Part shown: positions 1 through 8,343 of the stretch, piece after piece
How positions within the stretch are numbered: the first letter of the stretch is position 1
Layout: each line of letters starts with the position of its first letter
Source: Solirubrum puertoriconensis
GTDB taxonomy: Bacteria > Bacteroidota > Bacteroidia > Cytophagales > Hymenobacteraceae
Length of the DNA stretch: 64,000 nucleotides
NCBI RefSeq assembly: GCF_001483135.1
Contig: NZ_LNAL01000007.1
Span: 248,001-312,000, forward strand
Direction: 5' to 3'
Program-made: the position numbers and the translations under genes
Notes under the pieces: model-generated
What the model was told of the DNA's origin: nothing
Database searches by the model: none
What the model saw: the letters and a program-made list of their open reading frames with translations, nothing else

Positions 1-180
1 CTCGCCTACCATCGTGAGCAAATCACCTAGGGTAAACACCGAGCTCGTATCGGGCTGCGGGGTGGCCCTAGGTGCCGTGGGTGCCTGGGCTGCTGCCGGG
101 GTAGGCAGGGCCGTGGAGGTGGTTCCGAGCAGCGCAGCGCCTAGCAAGGTGGTCAGCCAAAAACGGCGCTTAAGTATCAT
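1..180 (-). CDS. TolC-like outer membrane efflux protein, N-terminal part only
   Basis: An open frame begins with ATG at 180 and runs off the left edge, giving 60 residues. It starts MILKRRFWLTTLLGAALLG, a basic n-region and hydrophobic core typical of a Sec signal peptide, followed by an Ala/Pro/Thr-rich stretch and then SVFTLGDLLTMVGE, which resembles the start of the first helix of TolC-type outer membrane factors. Its ATG overlaps the TGA of the HlyD-family gene (ATGA at 177-180), so the two are translationally coupled. With the ABC and HlyD genes upstream it would complete a tripartite exporter by forming the outer membrane channel. The family call rests mainly on context because only the leader and the first mature residues are visible. 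Confidence 0.6.
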   Translation of the reverse strand, partial: MILKRRFWLTTLLGAALLGTTSTALPTPAAAQAPTAPRATPQPDTSSVFTLGDLLTMVGE

Positions 181-1580
181 AGCTCGGTTTCGTCGGAACT
201 GCTAGCAGATTTGTCTTTGGAGGCTTTGGCTTTGTCGGCTTTGTCGTCGGCACCGCCGCCGCCGTAGCCCACGAAGTTGGGCGGGAAGCCGTTGAGCTGA
301 CGCCAGAGCTCGTACCAAATGGGTACATCATCGAGCAGGGCCCAGCCGTACACGCCCGAGCCCACGCGCAACGGTTTAGGCCAGGGTTCTTCGTCGGGGT
401 CGGGCGTTACCAGAATGCGGTAGCGGCCCTGCGAATCGAGGTTGTCGATTACGGCCACCACGCCGCCGAACGTACCAAAGCTGGTGCCCGGCCACCCCGA
501 AAACACCAAGGCGGGCCAGCCATCGAACTGCAAGCGCACCTTGCGGCCCACCTCGAGCAGCGGAATATCCATGGGCTGCACGTACAGCTCGGCGGCCAGC
601 TGCGGCTTATCGGGCATTACGGTTACAATCGGTTCCCCTTCCTTAATTACCTCGCCCAAGCCAGCTTTCAGAGCGCGCACCACGTAGCCATCTTGCGGCG
701 CCGTGATGCGGTAAAAGCCCGAACGTATGCTCAGGTTGGCGTATTCGTTGCGCATTTTGGAAATCTGGCCCTCGGTATCGAACTGGTACGCCAGCGTGCT
801 GCGGCGGTCCGATTCGGATTTGGCCAGCTTATCCTGGTACTCGGCCTGCAACGAGTTCAGCTCCAACTCGGCGTTTACCAACTCTTGGCGGGTGGCAGCT
901 ACCTTGTTTTCGACAGCTTGGCGCTTGGCCGTCGATTCCTGAAACTTCAGGCGGCGCTGTTCCAACTCGGTTAGCGACTTAAGGCCCTGGCGGTACAAAG
1001 CCTCCTGGCGCTCCAGCTGCTGCTGGGCAATGGCAAAATCGTTGTTGGCAGCCTGCAGCTCGGCTTGGTCGCTGTTCAGCTTTAGGCGGGTTTGCTCCAC
1101 TTTGTTGCGGGCCTTATTAAGGCTTACCTGCAAACCGGTGCGCAAGGCAGCCTGCTGATCTTCGAGGGCTTCGCCTTTGGCTACGTTTTCGCGCAGCGAG
1201 GCCTCCTTGGCCGCCAACTGCTCGCGCGTGCGGGCCAGGAGTTGCGGGTCGAAGTACTTGTCCTTGATTTCGGCAATTTCCACGAGCGTATCGCCGCGCT
1301 TCACCAGCTGGCCCTCGCGCACACGCCACCGCTCAATGCGGCCGGCAATGGTGCTGGGTACGGTTTGGGGGCGGTCTTGCGGGCGCAAGGTGGTGAGGGT
1401 ACCACCCGAGCGAATGTTCTGCGTCCAGGGCAGGAAGCCTGCCAGGAATATACCTAGGCTCAGTCCGGCGCACCAGCGAGCCAGGGTGCGGCCGGCCGTA
1501 GGCGTTTGCACCAAATCGAAGGAGCGGAAAACTCCGGCCGAGGGGTGCGTTTCGGGACTTGGTTTCTCAGCGAAAGGCAT
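177..1580 (-). CDS. HlyD-family membrane fusion (periplasmic adaptor) protein
   Basis: 467 residues. A short cytoplasmic N-terminus is followed by one membrane segment around residues 35-55 (CAGLSLGIFLAGFLPW), then a biotinyl-lipoyl-like half (STIAGRIERW, VREGQLVKRGDTLVEI), a long Gln/Glu/Ala-rich coiled coil at about 110-280, the second lipoyl half (TAPQDGYVVRALKAGLGEVIKEGEPIV), and a beta-barrel C-terminus ending in a Lys/Asp/Ser-rich tail. This is the HlyD/EmrA layout; the protein links an inner membrane transporter to a TolC channel. It lies 108 nt downstream of the ABC gene and overlaps the TolC-like start by 4 nt. ATG at 1580 is the first start after the preceding gene. The substrate is not evident. 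Confidence 0.9.
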   Translation of the reverse strand: MPFAEKPSPETHPSAGVFRSFDLVQTPTAGRTLARWCAGLSLGIFLAGFLPWTQNIRSGGTLTTLRPQDRPQTVPSTIAGRIERWRVREGQLVKRGDTLVEIAEIKDKYFDPQLLARTREQLAAKEASLRENVAKGEALEDQQAALRTGLQVSLNKARNKVEQTRLKLNSDQAELQAANNDFAIAQQQLERQEALYRQGLKSLTELEQRRLKFQESTAKRQAVENKVAATRQELVNAELELNSLQAEYQDKLAKSESDRRSTLAYQFDTEGQISKMRNEYANLSIRSGFYRITAPQDGYVVRALKAGLGEVIKEGEPIVTVMPDKPQLAAELYVQPMDIPLLEVGRKVRLQFDGWPALVFSGWPGTSFGTFGGVVAVIDNLDSQGRYRILVTPDPDEEPWPKPLRVGSGVYGWALLDDVPIWYELWRQLNGFPPNFVGYGGGGADDKADKAKASKDKSASSSDETEL

Positions 1581-1688
1581 GAGGTTATGAGCAATGAGGA
1601 ATTGAATGACTGCGGACCGGAGCGCGCCTTGCGGAAAGGACGGTTTCGAAGGTCCGGGAATCCAGTTGCGCTCAATGGCGCCAGGAGG

Positions 1689-3425
1689 TTATTGGGCAAG
1701 CAAGGAGCGAAGCTCTGGCTCGCGCGATACTTCTGCGTACGGGCCATCGGTTACGATGCGGCCGTCGCGCAGCAAAGCGGTGCGGGGGCAAAGCGCCAGC
1801 AGGCGCGGGTCGTTGGAGGCTACGAGCAGCGTCCAGGGTTGATCGGGTGCCACCAAGCGTTGCATTACCCGCAGGCGCTCGGCGGGCTCTACGTTGGGCA
1901 AAAAGTGGTCGAGCAGCAGCAAGCGGGGGCGGCGTACTACCGCACGGGCAAGCAGTAGCTTTTGGTGGACGTGGTCGGGTATGGCTACGCCGGCCCCAAG
2001 TTGGGTGGCAAGCCCTGCCGGGCGGGCAAAGAAGAAGTCGCGCAGGCCAACTACCTCGAGTGCCCAGGTAACATCGGAAGGGCTGATGTTGGGCTGATCG
2101 AGCGTGATGTTTTCGAGTACGGTGCCCGAAAACACGTGCTGGTGCGAAATATTTTCGCCCACGGCATCGGCCAGAGCAGACGGCGATAAGTCGCGCAACG
2201 CTACGCCATCGTAGGCAACCACACCTGTGTAGTCGTGCAGCAAACCGGCTAGCACGCGCATCAGCGAGGTTTTGCCCGAGCCATCGAAGCCCGCAATGCC
2301 TAGGTGCTCGCCAGGAGCCAATTGCAACGAGATACCATCGAGGGCAGGGTTGCGGCCATCGGGGTAGTGGTAGTGCACATCGCGCATCTCCACGGCCAAA
2401 CCTTGCTGCGAGCGGTTGAGCTCGAGGCCGGCCCCGTTGTATTCGGGTACCAAGGGCAAATCGAGCACATGGCCGATCTTATCGAGCGAGGTAAGCGCAT
2501 CGTAGAGCACATCGAGCTTGATGAGGACCTTCTCGACGGCGTTGATGGTAAGAATGATAACGATTTCGGCCGCTACAAACTGACCAATGTTGATTTGCTT
2601 GTTGATCAGCAGCCACGAGCCGATGATGAGCAGCGCGGCCGTAATCAGGGTTTTGAACGCCACAAAGCCAAAGTACTGCGTGAGCAGCACCTTAAAGTGG
2701 CCGCGACGAGCCGAGAGGTAACCACCCACTAGGTCGTCGGTGCGGCCGAGCACCAGGGGGCGGCGCGGCGCCAACCGGAAGGTGTGCACCGTGCGGGCTA
2801 CATCTTCGAGCCAAGCAACCACCCGGTACTTGTATTTCGACTCGGTAAGGCTAGTGCGAAGACCACTGGGCCCGGTAGCGCGCAGCAATATGGCGAGCAG
2901 CCCCACCAGCAGCAGGCCAAACGCAATGAAAATAGGGTGGTAAAACGACAGCAACAGCAGCCCGAACAGGATTTGCAAGCCGGCCGCCGAAAACTCAAGC
3001 AGCAGCGTAGCCAAACCTTTTTGCAGCGTGGGCGCATCAAGCAGACGGTTCATCAGCTCGGGTAGGTACTGGCCACCTAGGGCCTCGGTGCGTACGCGGG
3101 GCAGGCGCACGGCAAAGTCGAAGGCCACGCGGGCAAACAAGCGCTGCTGCACAAACTCAACCAAGTAAGCCTGCATTACTTGCAGGCCCCCCACCACGAG
3201 CGTACCCAACACAATGAAACCGATGAGCACAATAAGCGAAGTGCTTACCGCGCCGCTCGATACGAAGTTGACGACGCTTTGCACCCCCAGCGGGAGCGAA
3301 AGGTTGATGACGCCGGCCAAGGCAGCGTACACATATAAATAAGTGATGTCGCGGCGCTCGGCACCGAGAAGGCGCCACAAGCGTTGGCCCGGCGTAAGCG
3401 AGGCGTAAGGCTGCGAGTCGGCCAT
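1689..3425 (-). CDS. ABC exporter (fused TM and ATPase domains) with degenerate catalytic motifs
   Basis: 578 residues from ATG 3425 (an in-frame TTG at 3452 is the only longer option). Residues about 30-300 hold six hydrophobic segments of a type-1 exporter membrane domain; the nucleotide-binding domain follows. Walker A is intact (GFDGSGKT, about 378-385). In the position of the LSGGQ signature the protein reads IPDHVHQ (about 485). Walker B is LLLLDH with His in place of the catalytic Glu (about 506). The H-loop region reads VASNDP with no His. ATP binding may remain, but hydrolysis by a homodimer looks impaired. It sits between a TetR gene and the HlyD gene in one leftward operon, so it should be the inner membrane part of the exporter, perhaps with a partner ATPase elsewhere. 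Confidence 0.85.
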   Translation of the reverse strand: MADSQPYASLTPGQRLWRLLGAERRDITYLYVYAALAGVINLSLPLGVQSVVNFVSSGAVSTSLIVLIGFIVLGTLVVGGLQVMQAYLVEFVQQRLFARVAFDFAVRLPRVRTEALGGQYLPELMNRLLDAPTLQKGLATLLLEFSAAGLQILFGLLLLSFYHPIFIAFGLLLVGLLAILLRATGPSGLRTSLTESKYKYRVVAWLEDVARTVHTFRLAPRRPLVLGRTDDLVGGYLSARRGHFKVLLTQYFGFVAFKTLITAALLIIGSWLLINKQINIGQFVAAEIVIILTINAVEKVLIKLDVLYDALTSLDKIGHVLDLPLVPEYNGAGLELNRSQQGLAVEMRDVHYHYPDGRNPALDGISLQLAPGEHLGIAGFDGSGKTSLMRVLAGLLHDYTGVVAYDGVALRDLSPSALADAVGENISHQHVFSGTVLENITLDQPNISPSDVTWALEVVGLRDFFFARPAGLATQLGAGVAIPDHVHQKLLLARAVVRRPRLLLLDHFLPNVEPAERLRVMQRLVAPDQPWTLLVASNDPRLLALCPRTALLRDGRIVTDGPYAEVSREPELRSLLAQ

Positions 3426-3555
3426 GTTGGAAGAGACGTATTGCTGGCGCAAGCCGGCAAGTGGTTGATGGGGCTAGGTGGGGAGCACTGCGCGGCAACG
3501 CAGTCCGAAAAGGGCGGCATCAGAAACGACCCATAACCAAAGCGCTAGGGCAGGC

Positions 3556-4236
3556 CTATTGTTGGCGAAGTGCCGAAAAAGCGATGTTTTCGAGAAAGTA
3601 CAGAATGTGCGTTTCGGCCTTTTTGGCGTCCGATGCATCGCTGAGCGAAGGCAAATGTTGGGCAAAAAACAGCTGTTTGCGTGCCGACTCCAGCAGCGTA
3701 CTTACCAGCGAGTGCGGGAAGGGGTACGTGGGGTTTATTTCGAGCACTACCTCCACGATATCGGCCGCCAAACGCTTGTATTCGCGGTAAAAACCCTCGC
3801 GGTTCACCTCGTCTACCTCCTTCGTTAAGTACGTTTTGGAGGCTTCCGTTACGACTATGCGGTACAGCGCCGCTTCATCGAGCTCGGTAGTGGCGGCGTG
3901 GTCGCGGTGAGCCCGCGTGATGATGCTCAGGATAAGGCGCAGGCGGCCTTCGGCATCGGGCACGTTGTGCGTATGAAACCGAATTTGAAAGCGCAGCCAA
4001 GCCCAGTGCCACGACACCAAGTACACCAGCAGGCGGTGCTTGTTTTCGAAGTAGCGGTACAACGAAGCCTCGGTTGAGCCTATTTGCTGCGCAAGTTTCT
4101 TGAAAGTGAACTGCTCAAAGCCGAGCTCGTCGATCAGCTGAACGCTTTCCTGAATGATCTTGCGACCTAGGTCGGTTTCCTGCGGGTCGCGCAGGTACAG
4201 CTTTTCGTTTAGTTCTGGTCGTAGGGTGGTAAACAT
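3556..4236 (-). CDS. TetR/AcrR-family transcriptional regulator
   Basis: 226 residues from ATG 4236; an extension to 4269 is open but lacks family features. An N-terminal helix-turn-helix is clear at about 20-65 (GRKIIQESVQLIDELGF, FTFKKLAQQIGSTEASLYRYFENKHRLL), followed by a helical ligand/dimerisation domain with no recognised effector pocket. It precedes the ABC exporter gene by about 130 nt on the same strand, so it probably represses its own operon and is released by a substrate of the pump. A 9-bp inverted repeat about 75-105 nt upstream is the obvious operator candidate. Confidence 0.88.
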   Translation of the reverse strand: MFTTLRPELNEKLYLRDPQETDLGRKIIQESVQLIDELGFEQFTFKKLAQQIGSTEASLYRYFENKHRLLVYLVSWHWAWLRFQIRFHTHNVPDAEGRLRLILSIITRAHRDHAATTELDEAALYRIVVTEASKTYLTKEVDEVNREGFYREYKRLAADIVEVVLEINPTYPFPHSLVSTLLESARKQLFFAQHLPSLSDASDAKKAETHILYFLENIAFSALRQQ

Positions 4237-4309
4237 AAGCGGGGTGTGGCAATGGTAGGGGGCTGACACCTAAGCAGGTGCGGTTACAACCGGTAGCTTG
4301 TGATACGTA

Positions 4310-4343
4310 CTGAACCTCGCAGTATCGGCAGTTTGAGGTTCAG
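4310..4343. promoter_or_regulatory. Inverted repeat upstream of the TetR gene, candidate operator
   Basis: Perfect 9-bp arms CTGAACCTC (4310-4318) and GAGGTTCAG (4335-4343) are separated by 16 nt. They lie upstream of the TetR start and downstream of the icd terminator. The 25-nt arm-to-arm period is close to two and a half helical turns. The operator role is an inference from position; TetR sites are often shorter-spaced. Confidence 0.35.
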
Positions 4344-4348
4344 GTCTG

Positions 4349-4391
4349 GCCGGCCGCTCTTCTCCATTTTCGTTTGCAAAGAGCGGCCGGC
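4349..4391 (-). terminator. Hairpin downstream of icd
   Basis: A 13-bp perfect stem (4349-4361 with 4379-4391, core GCCGGCCGCTCTT) and a 17-nt loop lie 45 nt past the icd stop. There is no long T-run, so it is a stem-type terminator or an mRNA end-stabilising hairpin. Confidence 0.55.
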
Positions 4392-4435
4392 GAGCTTAAC
4401 CTCGAATTAAGTTGAGCTTAAATTCTTGTTAAATT

Positions 4436-5968
4436 CTATTCGCCTTGCCCAAGTGAAAAACCTCGTTCGCCGTCGAACAGGTACAAGTTTTCGGTTTTCA
4501 CAATCTCGAAGCCGGCATCGGAGAGGCGGTGCTGCAGCGCCAGCACATCAATAAATGACACAGCACCGTACCCAACGGCAGGTACCGAGCCAGGGGCTAC
4601 AAATCGGCAGCGCCAGTGGTCGGTGCAATAGGTTTCGGGTTGGCCATCGGGGTACACCTTAACTCCGCGGTTCGTAATAAGTTTTAGTTGCACCCGTTCG
4701 CCGGCAAGCGCGGTTAGCTGTTCGCCTAGTTCGTGGGGCGTGCCTTTATGCCACCGCAGAAAAATATCGACCCCCACGAGCTGCTGCACGGGCTGGGCTT
4801 TGGTCGAAGTGCTGGTTGCGGCCGATACTGCCGGCGCTGCGTTCACAACAGTTTCAAGTGTCTGCGCTTTGAAATTGCTGGGCTCCTGACCTAGGCGGGT
4901 AATTACCGCATCGGCAAAACCTTTGGTGCTGACCTTCTCGAGGCTGTGGCCGGGGCGGAAAATGTCGACGGTGTGCAGGCCGTCTTCGAGGGCGCACAAC
5001 CAGGCATTTTGCACGCGGGCGGCTACCTGCGTTTGGCCTAGGTGCTGCAGCATTAGCACCGCGGCCTGCAGCAAGCCCGAGGGGTTGGCCATGCCCTTGC
5101 CGGCAATGTCGGGTGCCGAGCCGTGAATGGCCTCGAACATGGCGCAGTCGCGGCCGATGTTGGCCGAGCCTGCCAGGCCCACCGAGCCCGTCAGCTCCGC
5201 CACCACATCCGAGATAATGTCGCCGTAGAGGTTCAGGGTCACTACTACATCGTAACGCTCGGGCTGGGTAGCCAAGCGGGCCGTGCCAATGTCAATAATC
5301 TGGTGCTCTTGCTGAATGTCGGGGTACTCGCGGCCGATTTCGTCAAACACCTTATGAAACAAACCGTCGGTCAGCTTCATAATATTGTCCTTGGTCATGC
5401 ACGTAACCTTACGACGACCGTGGCTGCGGGCGTACTCAAAGGCGTAGCGCACAATCCGTTCGCAGCCCGAGCGGGTAATCAGCTTCAGGCACTGCACCAC
5501 ATCGGGCGTATGCTGGTGCTCGATGCCAGCGTAGAGGTCCTCTTCGTTTTCGCGAATGATTACTACATCGAGCTGGGGGTGGAGCGAGCTAACCGCCGGC
5601 GCCAGCGAGCGGCACGGGCGCACGTTGGCGTACAGGCCTAAGCTTTTGCGCAAGGTGACGTTGAGCGACTTGTAGCCGCCGCCTTGCGGCGTGGTAATCG
5701 GGCCTTTCAGCAACACGCGCGTTTGGTGCAACGACTCCCAAGCTTCAGGCGCAATGCCCGAGGAGTGCCCCGCGCGGTACAACTGTTCACCCACCTCAAT
5801 GTACTGCGGTGCCAACGATGCACCTGCGGCCTCCAAAATGCGCAGTACCTGCGTCATGATTTCGGGACCGATGCCGTCGCCGGGGGCTACGGTGATGGGT
5901 GCGGGCTGCGGATGGTCGAGGTCAGCAGAGGTAGGCATGGGAGCGGGTTTAAGGGAAGAGTGCGGCAT
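4436..5968 (-). CDS. icd: NADP-dependent isocitrate dehydrogenase
   Basis: 510 residues. It has the isocitrate/isopropylmalate dehydrogenase fold: ITVAPGDGIGPEIM near the N-terminus, KSLNVTLRKSLGLYANVRPC (substrate-binding Ser/Arg region), IIRENEEDLYAGIEH, the catalytic Lys region TCMTKDNIMKLTDG, metal-binding NLYGDIISDVVAELTGSVGLAGSANIG, and EAIHGSAPDIAGKGMANPSG. After the catalytic core there is an extra C-terminal domain of roughly 150 residues, linked by an Ala/Ser/Thr-rich segment; this matches the long (about 480-510 residue) IDH subfamily. It oxidises isocitrate to 2-oxoglutarate in the TCA cycle. It is monocistronic, diverges from the gene at 6147 and ends in a hairpin. Start: ATG 5968; ATG 5938 also fits. 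Confidence 0.88.
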   Translation of the reverse strand: MPHSSLKPAPMPTSADLDHPQPAPITVAPGDGIGPEIMTQVLRILEAAGASLAPQYIEVGEQLYRAGHSSGIAPEAWESLHQTRVLLKGPITTPQGGGYKSLNVTLRKSLGLYANVRPCRSLAPAVSSLHPQLDVVIIRENEEDLYAGIEHQHTPDVVQCLKLITRSGCERIVRYAFEYARSHGRRKVTCMTKDNIMKLTDGLFHKVFDEIGREYPDIQQEHQIIDIGTARLATQPERYDVVVTLNLYGDIISDVVAELTGSVGLAGSANIGRDCAMFEAIHGSAPDIAGKGMANPSGLLQAAVLMLQHLGQTQVAARVQNAWLCALEDGLHTVDIFRPGHSLEKVSTKGFADAVITRLGQEPSNFKAQTLETVVNAAPAVSAATSTSTKAQPVQQLVGVDIFLRWHKGTPHELGEQLTALAGERVQLKLITNRGVKVYPDGQPETYCTDHWRCRFVAPGSVPAVGYGAVSFIDVLALQHRLSDAGFEIVKTENLYLFDGERGFSLGQGE

Positions 5969-6016
5969 GGTGGTGTGATAGTGTTTTGACGGCGCAATAT
6001 ATACATGCTTCCTGTA

Positions 6017-6035
6017 ATGATAGTTTTACTATCGT
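6017..6035. promoter_or_regulatory. Small palindrome in the divergent icd / 6147 intergenic region
   Basis: GATAGT TTT ACTATC (6019-6033), extendable by one A-T and one G-T pair, lies about 50 nt upstream of icd and 110 nt upstream of the rightward gene. Its dyad symmetry and divergent placement fit a regulator-binding site; nothing identifies the regulator. Confidence 0.25.
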
Positions 6036-6058
6036 GAAAAATAGTTGCTGTGCTGGGC

Positions 6059-6092
6059 TTGTATCGTTGGGTGCGGCAACTGCGTACCTTTG
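6059..6092 (+). promoter_or_regulatory. Bacteroidota-type promoter for the gene at 6147
   Basis: A -33 TTGT at 6059-6062 and a perfect -7 box TACCTTTG at 6085-6092 are separated by 22 nt. The predicted start is near 6097, giving a leader of about 50 nt. Confidence 0.6.
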
Positions 6093-6146
6093 CCTGTCGG
6101 GCTACCCTGCATGGCCCCGTTGTTCCCCCTTGCCGACGTTTTTTGT

Positions 6147-8156
6147 ATGCGGTCTTTTCTTGCTTGCCTTCTAGTAGCCTCTTGGCTGGTGTTGCCCACA
6201 TCGGCCCAGCAGCCCACCCGTACGCAGCCTGCTCCGGCTAAGCCTGCTGCTACCAAACCAGCAAGCACTGCCAGCACCGCTCCAAAACCAACTGCGCCCG
6301 CTAGCAAAACGGCCACCGGCAAAGCATCCGATAGCGCAACGCCCGCGGCCAACACGGCTGCTAAGCCCGGCACCGGCAATGTCACTACCAAACCTGCTAC
6401 TAAGCCCGGAACAACGGGTGCTACCACCAGCAAGCCTGCTACAAGCACTGCCGCCGGCACGCCCGCTACTCCGGCCGCTAAGCCTGCGTCCGTTGCCAAG
6501 CCTGCTCCCGCGCTGCCCGCCAACCTAGGCTCTCAAGACCCCGACACACGCTACCGCAACGGCAAAACGCTCATCGATCAGAGCCGCTTTGAGTTGGCTA
6601 TGGATGAGTTGCTGCCACTTACGCCGCCATCGGCTAAGTACGGCCGGGGCCCTGAGGCCGCTTACCTGTATGCAGTGGCGGCCACCCGCGCCCGCAAATG
6701 GGCCGAAGCCGAGCAGATGCTGAACTTGCTGCGCACCGAGTATCCGCAGTGGCCGGGCCTGAGCGAGGCGTATTTTCTGCAAGCGCAAGTGTCGTTTGAA
6801 CAGGGCGAGCCAGATAACGCGCTGCGTGTGTTAGGCGAAATACCTGCCGGCCAATTGCGCCCACAGCAGCAAGCCATGAAAGCCACGTACCTGGCCCGCC
6901 TGCGAGACAAAGCGTTGTGGCAAAACCTGATGCGCCGCTACGCGCAGGATACTGCCGTGGCCCGGGCTTACGCCGAGCAGCTGGTATTTGGCGGCCTCTA
7001 CACCGATGCCGACCGCAACCAACTAGAGCAAGTAGTAAAGCAGTTCAACCTCGACCGCACGCGCTACACGCCGCGCCCCCGGCCGCAGCGCAAAAGCAGC
7101 TACAACGTGGCCGTGCTGCTGCCTTTCGAGTTCGACGATACAAGCTGGGAAACCCGCCGCCGCTTGCAGTTTGTAACCGATCTGTACGCCGGCATGAAGC
7201 TGGCCTCCGACTCCTTGCAGCGGGAAGGGCGTAGTATCAACCTGTTCGCCTACGACACCGGCGCCGATACCATTGGCCTGAAGCAAGTGCTTGCCTTGCC
7301 CGAGGTGGCTTCGATGGATATGATCATCGGGCCGGTATACAAATCGGGGGCAAAAATCCTGGCTCGTTATGCGCAGCAAAACCAGATCATGGCCATCAAC
7401 CCGTTGTCGCAGGATGCCTCGTTGGTGCAGGACAACGCATGGTACTACTTATTTGAGCCGAGCTTGGCTACGCAAGGGCGGTTGGCTGCCGAGTATGCCT
7501 ACCGAAGCCTAGGTGGCCGCCCGGCCATGATTTTTCATGAAGACACCAAAGACGAAGCCGCATTCAGCGAAGCCTACAAACGGGCCTACGAAGGCTTGGG
7601 CGGGCGCGTACTCGCAGTACGTCACTTCGATTCTAACAACCCCGAATCGTTGAACGCGGGTTACGGCGGGGTTGACCTGAGAAGCGCTGGCCACCTGGTA
7701 GTAGCTTCTGACAACCGCAAGGCCGGGCCCTACGCCTTAGGTGTAATGCAAAGCCAAGGCCTCACGGTACCCTTGCTCACCTACGCTTCCTGGATGGATA
7801 ACCCCAGCATCAGCCTAGGTCAGCTCGACCGCCGCGACATTCATTTCGTGCAGCCCAAGTACCTCGATGCCACGCAGCCGGGTGTACGGCGCTTCCGCCA
7901 ACTCTACACGCAGCAGCAAAACATTCCGCCTTCGGTATTTGCGGCTACAGGATTCGAATTGCTGTACTACTTCGGAAACCAACTGCACCAGCACGGACCG
8001 GCTTTTCAGCAGCAGCTAGCCAACTCTGGGCCGATTTCGGGCATGCTTTTCCAAGGCATCGGCTACTCCAACCAAGCCCACGACAACCAATACGTGCCGA
8101 TTACCAAGTTGGAGCGCCTGGAGGTGGAAGTGCAAAACCCGGTAGGTGTGCGTTAG
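6147..8156 (+). CDS. Periplasmic-binding-fold protein with Ala/Pro/Thr-rich linker and TPR-like region
   Basis: 669 residues. The start at ATG 6147 gives a clean Sec signal (MRSFLACLLVASWLVLPTSAQ); the upstream open extension is discarded because the promoter box lies inside it. Residues about 22-130 are low-complexity Ala/Pro/Thr/Lys. About 130-300 contain TPR-like helices (RYRNGKTLIDQSRFELAMDEL, AAYLYAVAATRARKWAEAEQML). From about 320 to the end is a type-I periplasmic binding fold (YNVAVLLPFEFDD, INLFAYDTGAD, MIIGPVYKSGAKILARYA, NPLSQDASL). This resembles the LppC/penicillin-binding-protein-activator group and the Bacteroidota amino-acid-binding proteins related to it. A role in cell wall or nutrient sensing is inference; no ABC partner is adjacent. 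Confidence 0.7.
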   Translation: MRSFLACLLVASWLVLPTSAQQPTRTQPAPAKPAATKPASTASTAPKPTAPASKTATGKASDSATPAANTAAKPGTGNVTTKPATKPGTTGATTSKPATSTAAGTPATPAAKPASVAKPAPALPANLGSQDPDTRYRNGKTLIDQSRFELAMDELLPLTPPSAKYGRGPEAAYLYAVAATRARKWAEAEQMLNLLRTEYPQWPGLSEAYFLQAQVSFEQGEPDNALRVLGEIPAGQLRPQQQAMKATYLARLRDKALWQNLMRRYAQDTAVARAYAEQLVFGGLYTDADRNQLEQVVKQFNLDRTRYTPRPRPQRKSSYNVAVLLPFEFDDTSWETRRRLQFVTDLYAGMKLASDSLQREGRSINLFAYDTGADTIGLKQVLALPEVASMDMIIGPVYKSGAKILARYAQQNQIMAINPLSQDASLVQDNAWYYLFEPSLATQGRLAAEYAYRSLGGRPAMIFHEDTKDEAAFSEAYKRAYEGLGGRVLAVRHFDSNNPESLNAGYGGVDLRSAGHLVVASDNRKAGPYALGVMQSQGLTVPLLTYASWMDNPSISLGQLDRRDIHFVQPKYLDATQPGVRRFRQLYTQQQNIPPSVFAATGFELLYYFGNQLHQHGPAFQQQLANSGPISGMLFQGIGYSNQAHDNQYVPITKLERLEVEVQNPVGVR

Positions 8157-8185
8157 GCAGCTGCCCAGAATAGCCTAAAGGAAAC

Positions 8186-8233
8186 CTCAAACGGTAAGGG
8201 CCGGCGCAGATGCGTCGGCCCTTACCGTTTGAG
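8186..8233 (+). terminator. Long perfect hairpin downstream of the 6147 gene
   Basis: An 18-bp perfect stem (8186-8203 CTCAAACGGTAAGGGCCG with 8216-8233) extends by four inner pairs including one G-T, leaving an AGAT loop. It starts 30 nt after the stop. No T-run follows. Confidence 0.65.
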
Positions 8234-8257
8234 TACATGGCGGCTGGAGTATTTTAA

Positions 8258-8272
8258 TTAGAACTAATCTAA
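8258..8272. promoter_or_regulatory. Fur-box-like inverted repeat before the TonB receptor promoter
   Basis: TTAGAACTAATCTAA contains TTAGAA and ATCTAA half-sites in inverted orientation around a 3-nt centre, and also the exact palindrome ATTAG-AA-CTAAT. It lies just upstream of the -33 element of the TonB receptor gene. An iron repressor site is inferred from symmetry, AT-richness and the receptor/PepSY context. Confidence 0.35.
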
Positions 8273-8279
8273 ATAAAGC

Positions 8280-8310
8280 TTGGCTCCATTGGGCTTGAGC
8301 TATACCTTTG
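8280..8310 (+). promoter_or_regulatory. Promoter of the TonB receptor gene
   Basis: TTGG at 8280-8283, a 19-nt spacer, and a perfect TACCTTTG at 8303-8310. The expected start is near 8315, 29 nt before the ATG at 8344. Confidence 0.65.
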
Positions 8311-8343
8311 CGGCATATTTGGAAGAGTTCTAAACCGCTGCCA

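Noticed and set aside
1-205. Rightward frame at the left edge (14-205)
   Set aside because: It is antisense to the TolC-like signal peptide region and the end of the HlyD gene.
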